Part shown: piece by piece, positions 1 to 12,310 of the stretch
Layout: each line of letters begins with the position of its first letter
Position numbering within the stretch: position 1 is the stretch's first letter
DNA from: Mactromeris polynyma
Taxonomy: Eukaryota > Mollusca > Bivalvia > Venerida > Mactridae
Assembly: GCA_032209605.1 (NCBI GenBank)
Contig: JASFXZ010000001.1
Location: 28,772,619-28,836,618 of the forward strand
Length of the DNA stretch: 64,000 bases
Reading direction: 5' to 3'
Translations under genes and position numbers: made by a program
Notes under the pieces: generated by a model
What the model saw: the letters and a program-made list of their open reading frames with translations, nothing else
What the model was told of the DNA's origin: nothing
The model's database searches: none

Positions 1-784
1 TTAAATATTACAAGAGTATAAATCTTTAATACAAACAACTAAAAATTATTTTATACAAACAAAAATACGAAATATCTACCATTAATAAAACTGCAAAATA
101 GTTTGAACAAATTAACCTGACTGTTATGCATGTATTATACAACCATGACACCAAATACATCAATTTCTATCTGAGAATTGTTCATTATTGGCACTTTTCT
201 TTATTTAACATGATGAAAGTCGACGTTAAAAATAGCCAATTAGTCAGCTGTGAAATTATGCTAATCGAGGTCTGCAGCCCCTTCAGGTTAATTTGTCTGT
301 GTAACAAAAACTGAAAACTAAAATAGCATTTTGAGGGTTCAGAGCAAGACTATACTAACTCCTATGTCTTAAATATAGGAGTTAGTATAGTCTTGCACTG
401 AACCCTCGATTTACTGCTTAACAAAATAAAATTTTACCAGACTATAATACGGTATATTTACAAACAATAATACTGAACATGTCAACATAATCAGTAACAA
501 TGGTATAAATATTTACAGGTAATAATAATTAATGAATGATCAAAGAAAATACATGTATATTTTAAACATTCAGGTGAGATTCTAAATTCCTGTGAACTTA
601 GATGATTTATCTATACCAATAAATTATATGTAATATAGCATTTCAAATCAAAATTAAATTGTATTAATGGAAGTTCTATATGCATCCTCTCCAAAGTGAC
701 CCTTATAGACTCTTGAACAAAAACCTCTGAAATATACATTGAAACTTCATTGTTTCAAAGCAGTGAAATCACTCGGTGAAATAA
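1..784. other. AT-rich sequence without a gene; contains one foldback repeat
   Basis: No exon-like segment is visible on either strand; ORFs here are short and of random composition. The only clear structure is the inverted repeat at 333-408. Confidence 0.5.
333..408. repeat. Hairpin (foldback) element, copy 1
   Basis: Two arms of about 33 bases (gagggttcag.gcaagacta and its complement tagtcttgc.ctgaaccctc) face each other across a loop of about 9 bases. A second copy lies at 15322-15394 in intron 1 of the C5orf34-like gene. The near-perfect pairing in both copies suggests a small dispersed foldback MITE. Confidence 0.75.
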
Positions 785-874
785 CTTTCGATCCGACACC
801 AAACCATACAAATATATCCTCTGTTTATTCTTTCGATCCGACACCAAACCATACAAATATATCCTCTGTATAAA
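785..874. repeat. Two direct 45-bp repeats
   Basis: The unit starting ctttcgatccgacaccaaac occurs at 785-829 and again from 830, with essentially no differences over about 42 bases. This is a recent tandem duplication in non-coding sequence. Confidence 0.8.
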
Positions 875-1983
875 CAGACTTCATGTATTTACAGGTGTCA
901 TTTTTCACTGGTTATGAATATGAATGCACAGGATGCAGAAATCTACAGATTCACTAAGTGTAAACCAAAATATCACCAAGAATATAGAGACAGAGTTTAA
1001 GCTTTAAAATCTGCAAAAAAGATATAAAAATAAAATGAAAATTTGTTTGTTTCAGTGAAAGATCTGAAATACTGAATTCTCGTGAACACCTTTAAAATTT
1101 AGTCATTTTTTTCCACCAAACAAGAAATTATCATCATGTAAGAACTTCACAAATACACCACCAACACAGGCTTTGCCTTAATTTGTTCAGAGCACTTGCC
1201 CATTTTGGCAAGTTTCTAAACCAAACCGTTAACCAGAAGTCATTCTTACTAGCCCGAACTTATATTGCACTCATTTATATAAGCAGAAAGACATAATTAT
1301 GTCTCTATACAATTTGTTGAACTCAAGAATAGATTTTGTTTTTCACTATTTTTGAGAAACCACATATTCACTAAAATTTAGCACTTGCTCATTTGGGCTA
1401 GCACTCAGTAATTTTTGCTAGCCCGTTATTAAAGTAACTAGCCCCTGGCTTTGGGCTAGTGGGTTACCGTGAAGAATGCCAACAAGACATACACAACACA
1501 TCAACTAGGGTACAAAATTATAAAACAGCAATAAACAACAGAACGAAAATAAACAATTTGGAAAGATACAATATGCAACACAAGATTATGTATAATACAG
1601 TATCAAACATTGCATTCCATGAACAGCATGGAAAACACGACATATATAATTGCATAATGTTATACTGTAAAATCAGTGAAATCAGTGATGGTTTAAGTTT
1701 CACTATTTTCACAGGATTGTTATATTCATGAAAATAAATGCTTACTAAACATGGTTGAGTTTATTTAAAGACAAAACTGAAAGTAGACACTGAAAAGCAA
1801 TTATATTTTTCGTATTTGGACTATGTATTCATTTATGGGCATGTTATGATATAAATATCTTATGAAATGCATTGTTTATGATGTATTGGTGGAAGTTTGA
1901 CTATAATTCCTTAATGTAAGTTGCATAAATCATGTTTATCTAGCTGGCGGTGTACTGTACTTAACTTACTACACGTGATAATA

Positions 1984-2440
1984 GGCACAGAAAAGCACTC
2001 TGTTGTCAGAGTAAATAACTTACATATACTGTAATTGTCTTAAGTAGATAATAAAAAACAAAGAATACAAAGTTTATTATACATTTATTGACAATATTGC
2101 TACAAATATGAATTTTAGAAAGTGCTTTTCTGTGCCGATTTTGATGGGTAGATTTTCAATATATCACCGCTTGGTCCGAAAAGCAATTCGCCATATTGCT
2201 TTTCGGAGGTCGTTTTGGATTATATGTAATGATGTACCTTAAATAACAAAGTGCAATATATAAATATACGATATTGTATCAATATACAACAATTTAATTT
2301 GTTATTTAGCCCAATATAAGTAATTTCAAACCAAAAAAACAGAGTGCTTTTCTGTGCCGATTTTGACCGGTAGATTTTTAACGCCCGATTTTCAATATAT
2401 CACCGCTCTTGGTCCGAAAAGCAAGGAGGACGAAAAAGCA
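1984..2440. repeat. Dispersed repeat cluster built on an 'agtgcttttctgtgcc' motif
   Basis: The 16-base motif agtgcttttctgtgcc occurs at 2121-2136 and at about 2343, each followed by similar sequence (gattttga..ggtagattt, atatcaccgct, ttggtccgaaaagcaa). Its complement ggcacagaaaagcact lies at 1984-1999, so the first pair faces inward over about 120 bases. A small hairpin (tccgaaaagcaa / ttgcttttcgga) sits at 2176-2208. This looks like nested copies of a short palindromic element. Confidence 0.6.
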
Positions 2441-3043
2441 CTACATAAACATGATTTATGCAACATACATAGAGTACTTGCACTATATTTTTAGTGAATA
2501 CATATAAAACAACGAATTTCACTGTATTTATATATTAAAACATTTGAAAAAAGATTATAAACACTGTTTTATATAAAATATAATTGCTTTTCAGTGCTTT
2601 CGCCATTTTCGTGCTTTTCGGCGATTCTATGAAGCGATGATGTTACAGTTTTGGAATGTATTTACATTTGTACATAGAATACTCATGCTTGGCTCGTTCA
2701 AGAAGGATTTTAAAAATAGCTGTAAAAAGTACAAAAAAGTAGTGTTCTGTTAAGACAGAATCTATCCAATATAAAATTGACATTGCACATAAAAATCAGT
2801 TAACCATTAAAACTCTTTACAAAAGCATTAACAAAATTTACAGTTATATACAGACAGAAATATGTAGAAAATATTTACAGTGTAAGTATTTCAATAAACA
2901 TAATGACATAGCTTACAGCAAAAGTCTTATATCATCATACAATTACATTGTAGATGGGAATGAAACTTAGAAACCTAAATACATTTACAGTGTCATGAAA
3001 TCTGTTTAATATATACAATGCACATGAATAAGTTACACCTGTA

Positions 3044-3455
3044 CAGTAAAATTTTGAAAATTCGAACAGTTTTGGCTCAAACACAGTATAGGTACCTCGA
3101 ACAGGTTCTTAAGTCCCGGCAAAATCCCTTCTTATTTCATATTATCTAACAGTATATCACTAGAACAGAGATAGCTAGGTCAAACGCTCAAACATGATTT
3201 GCTGCCCCTAGCTATCAATTCATTCATTGTTCACCAAATTGTCGAACAATACAATAATTCACACCTTTCATTGACCACTTGATATTCTATTGTTTGTTGA
3301 CTGGTAAGATAAGCGACACATGTTATTTGCACTTGTACCAGGCACAGTCAGTTCGTACATATACACTCTATTATATACCGTAGATGGCTCGAACAGTAAA
3401 TGGCTCAAACTAATTGCTAGGTCCGACGGCAGTCCGAGGTTTCAAAGTTTTACTG
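3044..3455. mobile_element. Non-autonomous pogo/Tigger-like element
   Basis: The element starts CAGTAAAATTTTGAAAATTC and ends with the imperfect complement (GGTTTCAAAGTTTTACTG), flanked on both sides by TA (3042-3043 and 3456-3457). Such CAGT termini with a TA target duplication are typical of the pogo/Tigger branch of Tc1/mariner elements. Inside are the 'gctcgaacag' type motifs of these families and no transposase frame. Confidence 0.6.
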
Positions 3456-4517
3456 TATATCATACACATAATTCGTCACACTAAATACATTGTACTAATT
3501 TATGATTACATTTCAATGGTTACGTATTATTTCCCAAGTAAAGATGGCAAGTTGGTATACAAGACATGCAATATGACGTCAGGGTCGCAAAATACAGTCT
3601 TGCCATTGGTCAAATTTGAAACAGTGCTCAGAACCAACCAATCAGAAACTTGAGTTTATAACATGACGTAAGACCCTGATCATAAACTACAAAAAACATG
3701 AAAATGTTATCACACTCAGACCATACGGTCTAGCATTACTGATTTCTCCCATGAGGCCATACTTAAAAAAGTGATCGTTTGGCATCAGGCTTCACAACAA
3801 AATTTAGGAAGTAATTAATATTTTATTCCCTCTTTTTATGGTCATACCAGCGTTAATTAAGCTGGGACAGAAATCAGAGAAGGCCGCAATCATTACAAAG
3901 CCTCTCAAATAGACCCCGGTGTTCTAAAATGAAATATCCAATGAGATCTAGCCACAAAACATAACTGAAAATGACGGATTTAAGGCCAACACAGTCCACT
4001 GTATTTATGATAAATTTCTCGAGCATTTTTATTTAAACTTTCAACTTTACCTCAGGCTTCAATGAAAACTACATATATTACATTATATTATACAAAACTT
4101 AACATTTTTATTTTAACATTCAATTTTAACTCAGGCATCAATGAAAACTATATATGTTACATTATATTATATAGAACATAACTGAAAATGACGGGTTTAA
4201 GGCCAACACAGCAATTGCCATCAAACTGAAGCAAATATAAGCAACACAAGGGCCTCCCAGTCTTGGAACTGGTAGTAAACACTCTGTAGGCCTAAACCAG
4301 CTCTATGGCAGACCAATCTCAAATGTTCTTCAATATCACTGGATAATATAAAGGCAACAATGGAATGTAAGCTACAAACAGATGACAATGCTTAATGGTC
4401 AAACATTTTCATGCACTGTCAGAATGTCTCACAAACTGGTTAACTCTTTTCAATGGTTGATGAATGTCACAATTAAATGTGTCACTATTTTGATTCCAAG
4501 ATGAATCCACTATGAGG
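3456..4517. other. Probable 3' flank of the membrane-protein gene with duplicated 90-bp segments
   Basis: The minus-strand gene ends at 4518, so its 3'UTR should lie here. A minus-strand AATAAA (plus TTTATT at 4028-4033) is one possible polyadenylation site. Segments 3993-4090 and 4100-4170 are similar to each other and to 5813-5910 (ctgtatttatgataaatttc, ttttaactcaggc, tcaatgaaaact). The phrase 'taaggccaacacag' occurs at about 3980 and 4200. Confidence 0.45.
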
Positions 4518-7500
4518 TTACTCAGAGAAATTATTGCTTTCAACACAATACCGACTACCAGACATATGTTGCCTAGTTTGATTATAGCGTTCCTCTCTTC
4601 TTTCACCAAATCCATGACTTTCAGTCCCTTGCTCCATATCTTCTCTCACATTCAGTGTACTCGATCGATCAGGTCGAGAGGAACCAGACACAGCAGTGTT
4701 AACAGTTGACTGGTTCTCAGCATTATTGTCTTTACGAGTACGTTGATATTTAATGAAGATGAGAATGATAACCAGTATACCGGCAATCACAGCCAGCGTT
4801 CCCATCACCCCAACAGATATCTTGGCAGCTGTATTTACTGTAAATATATATTGTACCATGCATGCATACACATCCAGTGTTTATTTAACTTATGGAGAAT
4901 GGTGGCAGGAACATATCAGAGGGAACAATAGCATTGTATAGGGGAAATCTAAATGTTGTTAATTCCTAAACTTTTAGTAGTAAATGATATGTAAAGGTCA
5001 ATGTTTCTGGTTTCCGACTGAACATTTCAACAATGCAGAGGAGAATTTAATACCAAACAGGCATCAAATATGTTCTTTTTCAGCAAAGAAAATGTGGCCA
5101 GATTTTGGTCCAAAATAAACGCAAAAAACACTGTTATCCTATACATAATATAAATGATAATCAATGTTAACGTATACATATTAGACGCCACAAAACATCC
5201 TTTTCGCATTTGAATGATAATAGTAACATGTAGTTAATAAATACAAGCCTTACTTTAGTAAATGATATTACTTATTTTAGCAAACAAATTTCAAACTTGT
5301 CACTACACTATAGAAAAAAGAACAAATACAGTGGACTCTCGTTGGCTGGAACACCCTGGATGTCTGGCACTGATAACACCCTGGATGTCTCACACTGATA
5401 ACACCCTGGACGTCTCGCACTGATAACACCCTGGATGTCTCACACTGATAACACCCTGGATGTCTCACACTGATAACACCCTGGATGTCTCACACTGATA
5501 ACACCCTGGATGTCTCACACTGATAACACCCTGGATGTCTCACACTGATAACACCCTGTATGTCTCACACTGATAACACCCTGGATGTCTCACACTGATA
5601 ACACCCTGGATGTCTGGCACTGATAACACCCTGGATGTCTCACACTGATAACACCCTGGATGTCTCACACTGATAGCACCCTGGATGTCTCACACTGATA
5701 ACACCCTGGATGTCTCACACTGATAACACCCTGGACATCTCGCACTGATAACAAAGTCCCAATAAAATTCTCTATATAATTTATATTGTTCTACGACTGT
5801 TGGTTCGAACTGTTGCCAGTCCACTGTATTTATGATAAATTTCTCGAGCATTCTAATTTTAATATTCGATTTTAACTCAGGCTTCAAAGAAAACTGCATA
5901 TATTTTGAAACAGCTATAGTAAGGTTGTAAATGAAGCAGGTGCTGCATCTGTCATAATGTTTCCATGACGATAGACAAGTTGAATGAGTACTTACATCCA
6001 GGACATAGTTCATCTGCTCCCCATAACTTGATATCATCATTCAAAAAGTCGGTTTTAGCTTTATTGTATACATGAAAGTCAGCCTGCAACGATACATGAA
6101 AGGTAAAAAAATAAAAGGTGCATAGTCTCGATTTTTGTCAATATATGCTCAGTCGCGATTATGGGAAAATTGGTGGTATATGCCTTCATATATAAGTGAT
6201 ATATATCACTGCAAATATGTCACTGTGCTCAAAGGGGTCTGTAACATGGCACTTGTATACTGTAATATATATATATATATTGCAGTACATGTATACAAGT
6301 AAAAGTGAAAGTAGAAATTGTTACAGACCCCTTTGACTGTGCTCACATGTTTCCCAACAGCACAAATTCATGAGACTGATAAAATGTATATGTTTTTTTC
6401 GGACCTAGTTGTGCCGAGTTAGCGAAGGCATAGGAAATACGTGGATTGAACCTGTGTTTTGCAGCTCCAGAAAACATTTAAGTAAAGTTAAAATACAATG
6501 TTTTATGTATGCCTGTATGAAAGCATTAGCATATCGTACGTACGTTCTCTTAAAATTATCACATGGCATATTTTGATACACAACAAGAATATCAACCTTT
6601 AAAGTTTAAATAATATGACATCCAGAGCAACATTTTATTTTGTTGACTTGCTGCAATTCAACACAAGGGTATAGCTTCAATAAAATGTCAGATCATAGGA
6701 TGAACCAATGCATGTACTGCAAAGTTGAATGAGTAAGGGTAGTCAACTTATTACTTAGCACCTATCAATGTTTCACCACACAGGAAGGAAGTATACGTCG
6801 GATCTATTGAACTTTCTGTCAACCTCCTCAATGCCTAAGGTATTATATATGTATGCAATGGAAGGATTTGTAAATGTTTGCAAAATGTTAGACTATTAAT
6901 GCAAACATGTCAAATTGTTCAAAAATGCGATCAATCCAAGAATTTGTAAAACATGCCCAGATGATTTATTAAATAATGCTTATATTTTAATTAAAACATG
7001 TCATCTTTAACAATTGTTTTATGTTTAGATGCAGGCCTTTTGAAAAACTTCGAGGTAACGGAAAATTCGTCTTAAGCGAGTTCGTCCTAACCAGAGTTGA
7101 CTGAATATCGTTTTTTCCCCTGTCAGAAAAAAACCCCCCAATAATTGGCACCTACAATAAATCGTCTGCTGGAGCGAACTGATATATTATGAAGCTCTAT
7201 GAATAACTCTGGCCATTATTGTCCCTTGTGTCATAAATATTTGTGGACATTTTGTGTTGATATAAGAAATGCAGATAAGAATGCTTGTTTACATAAAATT
7301 TAGATAAGAAAAGCCTATTCTTTTAACTTTGAAAATCCCCAAAATTGGAGTTGAAGAGATCAAAGTTTTCCCAAATTGGCAAATTTTACATGCAAATGTT
7401 CCCATTTATCTAGGGTATTTTCCCCAAAATGGACAGAAAAAGGCCTGCAGATTATTTAACCATATCATGTTTGAATTAAAAGAGGCAACATATACACACA

Positions 7501-10500
7501 AATATAATTATATTATCAAATATCAGGACAGCATGGAAAAAGGGATCAGATGATTTTTATGAGCTAAGGTCCATGCACTATCAAAGTAAAGAAAATATTC
7601 TAAGTATACCTCAACATTGATGACATCATCATCTTTTTCTGTCAGCCTCACTCTGAGTTTGGTTTCCACGGTAAAGCCAGATAATGAAACCAGCGTATCA
7701 GCACTGTTAAACGTATGCCGGAAATCCACTCTTGGAGACTGGTTCTGTGTAAAGTAATCATGAAGTTATCATTGTTACACATTTATGGCCAAAAACCCCA
7801 AATCTGTATGGATGCTACTGGGTTATGAAACTGCCCCCTGTGTTAATTCCAAATCACCCAGATACAACCTGACCAAAAACCAGGAATAAAACTCTATACC
7901 TCTGTGTAGGTATTTACATAATTGTATATTAACAAGATAAAGTACTCAGCTTGTAGTATTTGCTGAAACCACTCTAGTTTCCTATCCATGTAAATGTTGA
8001 ATGCAAAATACAACAGTGCAATATTATTTACATTACACCATTTGAGATGTTATACCAGCTTATATAAAATATGACACTCAACTTTTCATGTCATAAACAG
8101 CCACATAAGTTGATAAATTTCAAGCTTGAACACAATTTGTACAATTTGACAGTAACTTTTTAATTATTTTTCAACATTTTTTACAAAATTATAGCAGTAT
8201 TAGTTGAAGAACTGTATAATGATAAAACAGTGTACATTTCACATATTGCTAAAAAGCAAATATGGCTATTTTCTTGGGTATATATCGCCTTAAGGTACTC
8301 AAGGTACTGACAGCTCTCACAGAATTCCAATAGTTTTTTTCAAAATGATATCAATAAAAATATAAAAAACTAGATTTTCCGTACTCACCCCATGTTTCTG
8401 TTGTTGTTATTTTGGAATAAAAACTTAATCTTATGTTTTTTTCAAAAAATCTTGATAGCATGAGGTAGATTTGATTATTATCTATGTATACATTTGTTTC
8501 TTTTGCAAAACTAAAGCTTGTGCCATTAGCCTTATATAACGGACCAACATGTACAATTTGACAGTACCAAAAGTTCAAATAACATTTTTAAAAAATTATA
8601 GCAGTATTAGTTGAAGGACTGTATAACGATAAAACAGTGTACATTTCACATGTTGCTAAAAAGCAAATATGGCTATTTTCTAGGGTATATCACCTTAAGG
8701 TACATAAGGTACTGATAGCTCTCACGGAATTCTAATTTATGGGCGTGACATATTTTTGTTTGCTCGAGTATTTGTTTAAACAAATATGAATTTTATTATG
8801 ATAGATTATTTATTTAAACTACCAGTACATTTATATATACCTGAACACAGCCATTGAATCAAGGAATCATCACAAAATTAAATTTCAATGAACAAGGTTT
8901 ATATCACAAGAGATTGTCACAAGTTCTTTCCCTTTATATTTTCCATTCAATGCTCTTTTTTATTTAACATTTTCGTAAGTAAGTTAGTTGGTTTGAAGGA
9001 GTCCTGCACACTGCACTTGAGACTATGCCAATAGATTCCTACCTGTAGTGTACAGACAGGCCGACCTAACACTAGCTACAATCTGACAGGTGCCAATAGG
9101 GATCAGTTTGTTTTTGCTGATGTGAATGATTGTCACAACTTCTTGTGTAACATTTGGAAGCTGAACCTTGGTTTGTGTCAGTTATGGTAGCCATGGGCCT
9201 GCTGGTCTAAAAAGTCCCATAAATATGCCCACTGCCCTCACCTCGTCCACACTATAGGTGTATTAAACAGGGGGAACTTACAGTTATAGTAAATGTGACT
9301 TCCACAGGATTGCTGCATTGATTTATCAACACTCTGATCCATGACAATGATATACCATCTATCCGATACCTGCACGATGTATCCATACCATACATTCTAC
9401 ACATCTCATGTTGACCTGATACACCTGAAACATGACATTTAAGAGAATACTTTATATATGTATTAGGGATTTCAACGAATGGCAATTTTGGTATTCGAAT
9501 ATTCAGTCAACCTTCCGAACAAATATTCGAATATCCGAATATTTGCCTTTTTTATATAATAATAATACATTTGAAATTCGAAGTTCAACTTTAAGTTTAT
9601 GCTTTTATGAGTTCTTAAACTGATCAATCCCTGCGATTACTAATAATTTCAGGGCATAACTGTCACCAGAGATTTATATCTCTCTTGGTCCCAAATATAC
9701 AACATGTCATGTCAATCAACACCTGTAGATATTATTTTCACATGTAAAATGTCAGTCAAAGCGATAATGCCCATCATTGCAATTTAAAACACTAACTTGC
9801 ATTCAGCTTTTATATTGAAAATATATATTTTAACTAATATTCGAATGCCAAATCAGTATTCGAATATCCGGAGGTACAAACGAATATTCGACATCCCTAG
9901 TATGTATATATATTCATGTATTGCAGTCGAGTAAACAACATGGCTCTGCATCTCTCACCAGAGTTTTTATGAGAGTTTGCCATTTTCATGACTTATCAGT
10001 TATCACATTTTAACTGTGGCTGGTAATAGATAACAATGACAAATAAGGTAATTTTGACTCTATCAAGGATGATTATTTTGGTAATACTTGACCACTATTG
10101 TTCATTATCAACTTTTCACTGACATTTTATTGTTATATAGATACAAGGTTGCTCACAGAATATGCACTATGGGAGAATTGTATGTTATCTGATTTAGCAG
10201 ACGTATCTATTTCAAAACCAGGAGCAATATTAGGATTATAACTTTCACTAATAAACATATAAAGACAATTATCAAAATGACAAAATAAGCATAAACTGAA
10301 AACTTTATTGATTCTTTGTGGATACTATAAATGATAAATACATTTATGAAGTGAATTAACATACAACTTAAATTATGTATTCATCAAACTAGAGAGTAAA
10401 CAAAATATGTCAACGAATTGACTGTGTGACCTAGTTTTAGACCCCATATGACCCAGTTTCAAACTTGACCTAGATTTTATTGAGACAAGCTTCTGACCAA

Positions 10501-11440
10501 GGTTCTCATAGATCAGGTATAAGATGTGACCTCTAGAGTGTTAACCAGCCAATTGAAGATGACGCATGATGGCTTAGTGCTCAGGTGAGCTAAACAGAAA
10601 ATATGCCAACAGATAGGGCATTTGAAATAAATTGATAATTGATTGTGGTATTCCTACTGATTGAATGATATTGGGCCAAACTCAATTATTCATGCAGGAT
10701 GTGTACAAACTGTAACTCCGACTTAAATATGGTGTTAACAGAATAAAATCTAAAAGAAACTGAAACGAATCCACACTTATTATTGTGGGCGATTTTTGCA
10801 AAAACATTATTTTTTTAATAATGCAGGCCATAAAATAGTTTTGACACTTTTCTAGGAGCAAGTTTAATACTTTTATCCACTTTAGTTTCATATTTACAAA
10901 GATATTTTAAATAATAAAGTCATATACATGTTCCTGAATGAATGCAAGAATGTTTTGGAATATTAAATTACTGACACACTAAAATATATACACATATAAT
11001 ATAGCTTAATTCTTATAGTCTCATACAATTTGCTTACATTAAAGTAAAAAAAGAAAATTTATGAACAACTTGTGCAAAATAAAAATTTACACAACTAGCA
11101 AAACATATAAGCCTGTGACTTCTAACATGGCAGTGTAACTTCTCAAGAGTGAAACCCTTTGGGAGATGCAAATTTCAGCTGGTGTTGAGAAATTTTTGCT
11201 GCAGAGAAGTAAAATTCTAGTAAATTTTGCCACAGGCAATTGGTTGAATGTTGTTGAAGACAAGTTGTTGTTCATGAGAGGGCTACTCTAAAGAAGTTAC
11301 ACTTTACTCGTTTGATGTTATAAATAGTTTGTATTGATATATATATATTGATCTAACAAGTATTAGGCATGACACTTACACAATAGTAACTGTAACAAAA
11401 TATACCCTGTGTAGAATAAAACTGGGATCTCAAACTTCAT
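4518..11440 (-). CDS. Small type I single-pass membrane protein, family not recognised (5 coding exons, 248 aa)
   Basis: Coding exons in transcript order: 11440-11380, 9424-9282, 7744-7610, 6083-5996, 4837-4518. Each junction is GT-AG, the phases agree (1,0,0,1) and the total is 747 bases. Residues 1-24 form a signal peptide (MKF followed by a Leu/Ile-rich core ending CVSG). The ectodomain, about 25-148, has cysteines at 29, 38, 57 and 140, enough for two disulphides, and alternating hydrophobic stretches suggesting beta structure. Residues 149-171 are one membrane helix, followed by basic KYQRTRK and a 77-residue polar tail rich in Ser, Asn, Arg and Glu. Initiator at 11440-11438 was chosen because only it gives a signal peptide. 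An upstream 5'UTR exon is likely: the acceptor before 11453 is good, and candidate donors lie at 12890 and 14087. The gene is divergent from the C5orf34 homologue. A surface receptor or adhesion role is inference only. Confidence 0.72.
5329..5826. mobile_element. TIR element (pogo-like) whose interior is a 25-bp minisatellite
   Basis: Terminal repeats CAGTGGACT..  and ..AGTCCACTG are flanked by TA on each side (5327-5328 and 5827-5828), as in Tc1/mariner-superfamily insertions. Nearly all the interior is a tandem array. The element lies in the last intron of the minus-strand membrane-protein gene. Confidence 0.55.
5349..5753. repeat. 25-bp minisatellite, about 16 copies
   Basis: The unit acaccctggatgtctcacactgata repeats head to tail with only point variants (ggcactg, cgcactg, gacatct, tagcacc). 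The period stays at exactly 25 bases, so reading frames rotate through the array and the ORFs across it are artefacts. Confidence 0.95.
6228..6335. repeat. Foldback element with a (TA)n core
   Basis: Outer arms tcaaaggggtctgtaac (from 6228) and gttacagacccctttga face inward, as do inner arms cttgtatactgtaata and tacatgtatacaag around an alternating TA run. It resembles a small MITE with a TA-rich centre. Confidence 0.7.
7040..7103. mobile_element. Terminal fragment of a Tigger-like element
   Basis: The phrase cttcgaggtaacgg..aattcgtcttaagcgagttcg..cagagttgactg has the form of one Tigger-type terminus. I see no opposite end, so this is probably a truncated copy within an intron. Confidence 0.35.
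8135..8740. repeat. Direct repeats of about 190 bp (8135-8330 and 8545-8740)
   Basis: Both copies run from 'gtacaatttgacagta' through 'attatagcagtattagttga', 'acagtgtacatttcacat', 'gctaaaaagcaaatatggct' to 'ctctcac.gaattc'. They differ at scattered positions. The 215 bases between them hold an open minus-strand stretch ending at a good donor-like site (8391), not supported as an exon by phase. Confidence 0.75.
9464..9899. mobile_element. hAT-like MITE, copy 1 (436 bp)
   Basis: It begins TAGGGATTTCAACGAAT and ends ATTCGACATCCCTA, with an 8-bp flanking duplication that has one mismatch (atatgtat / gtatgtat). Subterminal regions are rich in the motif attcgaat. It shares internal sequence (gcataac..gcccat, acatgtaaaatgtca) with the copy at 20942-21195. 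It lies 40 bases upstream of exon 2 of the membrane-protein gene. Confidence 0.8.
10410..10600. repeat. Dispersed bivalve-type repeat fragment
   Basis: The text 'gtgacctagttttagacccc', 'gacccagtttcaaacttgac' and 'gtgctcaggtgagctaa' matches a very common intronic repeat style, seen again around 34200-34650. No coding capacity. Confidence 0.45.
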
Positions 11441-11529
11441 CTCTGTACCATATCTGAAGGAGATAAATATACAGTTACAGTAAATGTTTTTTTCATGAAT
11501 GGTTTCTACAATTCTACAGTCATAATAAA

Positions 11530-12310
11530 CAGTTATTAGAGACCTGAGATGGCTGATCTTTCCCCTGTCCTGGAGGGATGGCCATTGTAAATCTTGCAGC
11601 ATCTCCGAAACGCTCAGTCTGTGCCTGTAGATTTTTTTTCACAAATCAAACTCGCCGACGTTGGATCTTCTATAGCTTTTCAATAACACCCTTTTCGTAT
11701 GGGTCTCATACTGCAGAAGAGTACTCCAGAGTTGTTCGGATTAGAGACATGAAGGAAGTTTCTTTGGTCATTGTTGATGATACGTAGAGGTTACGGCGTA
11801 CAAAGTTAAGATTTTTACTAGATTTGTTGGTGATGGTGTTGATGTGCTCTCCCCAGTCAAGATGGTTGTTGATGGTGAGGCCCAGGTACCTGGCTGATGA
11901 TACATGTTGAAGGGTGTCGCTATGAAGCTGGTCACAGTCATGTACGACTGTTGATTTCTTACTGGAAATAGATAGTACCTGGCATTTGTCTGGATGAAAG
12001 GCCATTTTCCATTTTGTTTACATTTTCTAGTAGGTGAAGGTCTCTTTGGAATTTGGCACAGTTCTTACATGCTACAGCTAGGTATACAATGGTGTCATCT
12101 ATGAAAAGTCGAACTGTTGAGTGTAGTTTGTCCGGGAGATCGTTGGCTGTGTTGTCCCAAATCCTAGAACCACCCCTGATTAGAACAGTCGAGTCCATAC
12201 AGCGACTATTGTTTCAGCATCAAACCTGGACACATTCAGTATCTGAGCCTTCACCAGGTGCCAACTATAACAGTTTTCCGAGGGTTGTGATATGTGATAT
12301 GTATACATGA
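11530..12310 (-). pseudogene. Non-LTR retrotransposon reverse-transcriptase fragment (jockey/CR1-like)
   Basis: Read on the minus strand in shifting frames, it shows the end of a reverse transcriptase: NDLPDKLHSTVRLFIDDT, where FIDD stands at the YxDD active site (about 12112-12081), then HPDKCQVLSI, ARYLGLTINNHLDWGEHI, NLNFVRRNL, LIRTTLEYSSAVW and finally MLQDLQWPSLQDR. Frame changes near 11990 and 11700, and degraded sequence above 12180 that still aligns with the VDSGVPQG region, show it is dead. It is 5'-truncated and lies upstream of the membrane-protein coding exons. Confidence 0.85.

Noticed and set aside
5690..6040. 116-codon minus-strand ORF near the minisatellite
   Set aside because: It mixes part of a true exon (read in another frame), intron and minisatellite; the spliced frame uses 5996-6083 only.
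8392..8570. Open minus-strand stretch ending ETWG at a strong GTGAGT donor
   Set aside because: Exit phase 1 does not match the next exon, no good acceptor is seen, and it lies between two copies of a direct repeat, so it is more likely repeat-derived.
9043..9160. Possible extra minus-strand exon (LPNVTQEVVTIIHISKNKLI..) between exons 2 and 3 of the membrane-protein gene
   Set aside because: The frame is open and it has a donor, but the acceptor lacks a pyrimidine tract and the exit phase (1) does not fit the next exon (0). The gene is in phase without it. It could be an alternative exon or repeat.
11529..11610. Exon-like minus-strand frame AQTERFGDAARFTMAIPPGQ
   Set aside because: In another frame the same bases read MLQDLQWPSLQDR, the usual tail of a LINE reverse transcriptase that continues from 12310, so it is retrotransposon sequence.
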